A stretch of 7,353 nt of DNA, from contig DNXA01000201.1 in assembly GCA_003506065.1 (NCBI GenBank), positions 1 to 7,353 on the forward strand. The letters run 5' to 3'. The DNA comes from Actinomycetota bacterium. GTDB taxonomy: Bacteria > Actinomycetota > Actinomycetes > S36-B12. Below, in pieces: positions 5,477 to 7,353 of this stretch (the stretch's first letter is position 1; each line of letters opens with the position of its first letter). The notes below the pieces were generated by a model, which searched no databases, was not told the origin of the DNA, and saw only the letters and a program-made list of their open reading frames with translations. The position numbers were made by a program, and so were the translations under genes.

Positions 5477-6156
5477 CGCATGTGAAGGACCACACGTGGC
5501 CGACAGTTCCAGCAGGTACAGGCAGGATGCTCATCGTGCCGTTAGGGTCCATCGAGCAGCATGGTCCGCACTTGCCGCTCGATACCGATGGGGTGATCGC
5601 CTTGGCACTGGCCACCGAGATTCACGAATCTCGCACACAGGCAGACCTCACACCTCTGATCCCGCTAGCAGCAAGTGGCGAGCACAGTGGTTTCGCTGGA
5701 ACATTGTCAATCGGGACTGATGCAATGTTCTTGATGCTCATCGAACTTGTGCGCGATGCTGAACGGAACTGGGATTCCGTCCTGCTCGTGAACGGGCATG
5801 GAGGCAATGCCAGTGCACTGAAATCGGCCATCTCAACTGCCAGAAGTGAGGGCCGGCGAGTCGCGGTGACGGGTATCTTCGCTGATCACGGCGATGCGCA
5901 TGCCGGGCGCACGGAGACTTCGCTGATGCTGTTCCTGGATCCCGAGCGCGTCGTGCAGGAATCGTACGAAGTGGGCAATCCTGCGTCCTTGACTGAGTTG
6001 CTGCCTTTGATCACTTCAAGTGGAGTACGCGCAGTGAGTCATAACGGCATCTTGGGCGACCCGCGTGGCGCCTCGGCAGCAGAGGGAGAAGCGATCTTCA
6101 AGTCGTCAGTTCAGCGAGCGCTTGCGGTCTGCGATGCGCTTGATTCGGCGCATTGA
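5473..6156 (+). CDS. mftE: MftE, creatininase-family peptidase that releases AHDP
   Basis: This 227-residue metal-dependent amidohydrolase of the creatininase family cuts modified MftA before the cross-linked Val-Tyr, giving AHDP. Likely metal ligands lie in GSIEQHGPHLPLDTDG (25-40: Glu28, His30 and Asp37 or Asp39), NGHGGN (His109) and HAGRTETS (Glu148). The segment SGEHSGFAGTLSIG (69-82) is also typical. The GTG start at 5473 overlaps the SDR stop (GTGA, 4 nt). A second GTG at 5482 has GGGGTGA 5 nt upstream and would give 224 residues; either is possible because homologs vary before the LIPLGS-like strand. A longer reading from 5404 would only add sequence shadowing the SDR. The 3' end overlaps the end of mftF on the other strand by 51 bp. 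mftE is separated here from mftABCD and co-transcribed with mftR. Confidence 0.95.
   Translation: MTHVKDHTWPTVPAGTGRMLIVPLGSIEQHGPHLPLDTDGVIALALATEIHESRTQADLTPLIPLAASGEHSGFAGTLSIGTDAMFLMLIELVRDAERNWDSVLLVNGHGGNASALKSAISTARSEGRRVAVTGIFADHGDAHAGRTETSLMLFLDPERVVQESYEVGNPASLTELLPLITSSGVRAVSHNGILGDPRGASAAEGEAIFKSSVQRALAVCDALDSAH
6106..6156. other. Tail-to-tail overlap of mftE and mftF (51 bp)
   Basis: The last 17 codons of each gene, stops included, share the same DNA on opposite strands with codon boundaries in register. The mftF stop (TGA) is the complement of the TCA codon for Ser212 of MftE, and the mftE stop (TGA) is the complement of a TCA Ser codon in mftF (visible residue 400). There is no room for an intergenic terminator, so the two operons must read into each other's 3' ends. 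Confidence 0.9.
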
Positions 6157-7353
6157 CATGATCCTGCTTAATTCCTGGGGCAAGTGAATCTGCGGTACCA
6201 ATGTCGAGATGACCCGATTTCGCATCGATCCTGCGATCACGCCTGTTCCGTAGGCGGCGTCTTCCAACAGACGCAGCGCTGTGTATTGAACAAGGTTGAC
6301 GCCAGGCTTGGTCCTCCACCACTCAGATGCAATCGGCGCGATCATCGCGACACTAGCGGCGCGAGCCGCCCGAGAGACCGGGCCTCGAGTTGTCACGCAG
6401 GCCGCCAGAGTTATCCACCCGATCGGCCACCATTCTCTGCGCAGCAAGTGGCCAACGGCCGCGAAGTCAGACTGCAGGCTCCTGCCCAGGAGAGCTGGTG
6501 CGAGCGCGACAGGTGCCGATTGATGCCGAAGACTTCGTCCGCGTTCCCAACCGGCAAACGCAAGGGCAGAAGCGCTCGTGCTGGGGCTTTTGGTAATCAA
6601 CCCTCCCGCTGCTACAAGGCTGAAAAACGACACTCGCGCGGGAGTGAGTCGACCTGGATGAAGTTGCTCAAGTTTGGCCGCTGAAGTCCCGTATTCGTAT
6701 CTGCGCTTCACCCATTGAGGAAGCCGATCACGCATCTGGTGTTCCACTTGGACGCGAGGTTCGTAGCGCACCTGCCAACCGGCATCGACAATACGCCAGA
6801 TCAGGTCGACATCCTCTCCAACCTTCATGGACTCATTGAACCCACTCGCGGGAAGGGCGGTGCGCCGAATGACGAGCGTTGCAGAAGGCAAGTAGCCAAG
6901 GAAGGAGCCGGGCATCACAAGTTGCGCCGACTCACCCATGTCAAGGGCACTGCGCTCATATTCGTACCGGGCCAGCACCGTGGGTCGATCCAGTCGCGGA
7001 CGAACGCGTGGAGCAACAGCACCAACACGCGGATCGTCGAAGTGAGGAAGGAGTGAATCGAGCCAGCCTTGAGGGACGGTGCAGTCCGAATCGACAAAGG
7101 CGACGAATTCAGAACTGGAACAACGGATGCCGTCGTTGCGTGCTGCTGCAGGTCCGCCATTCACCGGTCTTCTGACAAGCTTGGCTCTATTGAACCCAGC
7201 TGTGTTGGCCACGGCAACTTTCGCTTGGGAGGCATCGTCGACCACAAGGACGTGAAGCCCACACAGACTCTTGAGGCATCGGTCGAGCGCCGGCAGACGA
7301 TCATGCGCCGGGACGACAAGGGTGATGTCCCATGCCTCCGCACGTTTGTTCAC
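6106..7353 (-). CDS. mftF: MftF, mycofactocin glycosyltransferase (N-terminus outside the window)
   Basis: This GT-A fold, family 2 glycosyltransferase extends premycofactocin with beta-1,4-linked glucose, making the oligoglycosylated cofactor. The visible 415 residues begin with DITLVVPAHDR (9-19) and carry VLVVDDAS (35-42), NGGPAAARN (65-73), the metal-binding FVDSDC (86-91), the GEDVDL acceptor/catalytic segment (179-184) and the basic segment RDRLPQWVKRRYEYG (208-222). Hydrophobic segments at about 241-268 and 309-345 suggest membrane association. The frame reaches the right edge. The terminal GTG codon there is probably not the start, because mycobacterial MftF has about 80 further residues before the GT domain. 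The C-terminus continues about 25 residues beyond the usual LxPQI end as a very basic tail (RRIKRIADRKR). The last 16 codons and the stop lie antisense to mftE. Confidence 0.94.
   Translation of the reverse strand: MNKRAEAWDITLVVPAHDRLPALDRCLKSLCGLHVLVVDDASQAKVAVANTAGFNRAKLVRRPVNGGPAAARNDGIRCSSSEFVAFVDSDCTVPQGWLDSLLPHFDDPRVGAVAPRVRPRLDRPTVLARYEYERSALDMGESAQLVMPGSFLGYLPSATLVIRRTALPASGFNESMKVGEDVDLIWRIVDAGWQVRYEPRVQVEHQMRDRLPQWVKRRYEYGTSAAKLEQLHPGRLTPARVSFFSLVAAGGLITKSPSTSASALAFAGWERGRSLRHQSAPVALAPALLGRSLQSDFAAVGHLLRREWWPIGWITLAACVTTRGPVSRAARAASVAMIAPIASEWWRTKPGVNLVQYTALRLLEDAAYGTGVIAGSMRNRVISTLVPQIHLPQELSRIMSMRRIKRIADRKRSLN

Noticed and set aside
6184..6684. 166-codon plus-strand open frame opposite mftF
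   Set aside because: It is rich in Arg, Ser, Cys and Pro with no family pattern and lies opposite the clear MftF reading frame.
1..7353. CRISPR array, tRNA/rRNA genes, insertion sequences or attachment sites
   Set aside because: I saw no regularly spaced repeats, no tRNA-like cloverleaf or CCA end, no transposase or integrase frame and no flanking direct repeats. Almost the whole window is accounted for by coding genes.
1..7353. The locus as an entirely new biological system
   Set aside because: The mftA core motif, MftC and MftD identify it as the known mycofactocin pathway. Only the arrangement and details such as overlaps, start sites and operators seem worth reporting as unusual.

Overview
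The window holds a near-complete mycofactocin (MFT) locus. MFT is a peptide-derived redox cofactor, so this is a RiPP pathway. The diagnostic element is a very small gene, mftA (3721-3831, minus strand), whose peptide ends in the signature IDGMCGVY. Around it are recognisable mftB, mftC, mftD, mftE and mftF, the TetR-type regulator mftR, a mycofactocin-type short-chain dehydrogenase (SDR) and the 3' part of a cytochrome P450. The pathway is known; what is unusual is how the genes are arranged. The MFT pathway, frequent GTG starts, moderately high GC (by eye near 60%) and a terminator-like hairpin without a U-tract all suggest an actinomycetote. The layout differs from the collinear mftA-F cluster of mycobacteria and no mftG (GMC oxidoreductase) is visible, so I infer a non-mycobacterial lineage. 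I cannot name the genus.

Layout from left to right: (1) the 3' part of a P450 gene, plus strand, ending at 908; (2) a 51-nt hairpin (931-981) between convergent genes, probably a bidirectional terminator; (3) a minus-strand operon read right to left, mftA (3831-3721), mftB (3714-3406), mftC (3409-2198), mftD (2175-991), with gaps of 6 nt, a 4-nt overlap and 22 nt; (4) a divergent promoter region of about 180 nt (3832-4013) with inverted repeats that could be MftR operators; (5) a plus-strand operon mftR (4014-4676), SDR (4673-5476), mftE (5473-6156), with both junctions overlapping by 4 nt; (6) mftF on the minus strand, entering from the right edge and ending at 6106, inside the 3' end of mftE (51-bp tail-to-tail overlap).

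How the genes work together (from established work on the families): MftB presents the MftA C-terminus to the radical SAM enzyme MftC, which oxidatively decarboxylates the terminal Tyr and cross-links it to the preceding Val. The peptidase MftE releases the Val-Tyr-derived product AHDP. The flavoenzyme MftD oxidises AHDP to the redox-active premycofactocin. The glycosyltransferase MftF adds a beta-1,4-glucan chain. The cofactor then serves SDRs that keep their NAD(H) bound, of which the SDR here is probably one. MftR probably senses a metabolite (long-chain acyl-CoA in mycobacteria) and controls both divergent operons. The P450 may act in the same alcohol or terpenoid/lipid oxidation route, but that is inference from position only.
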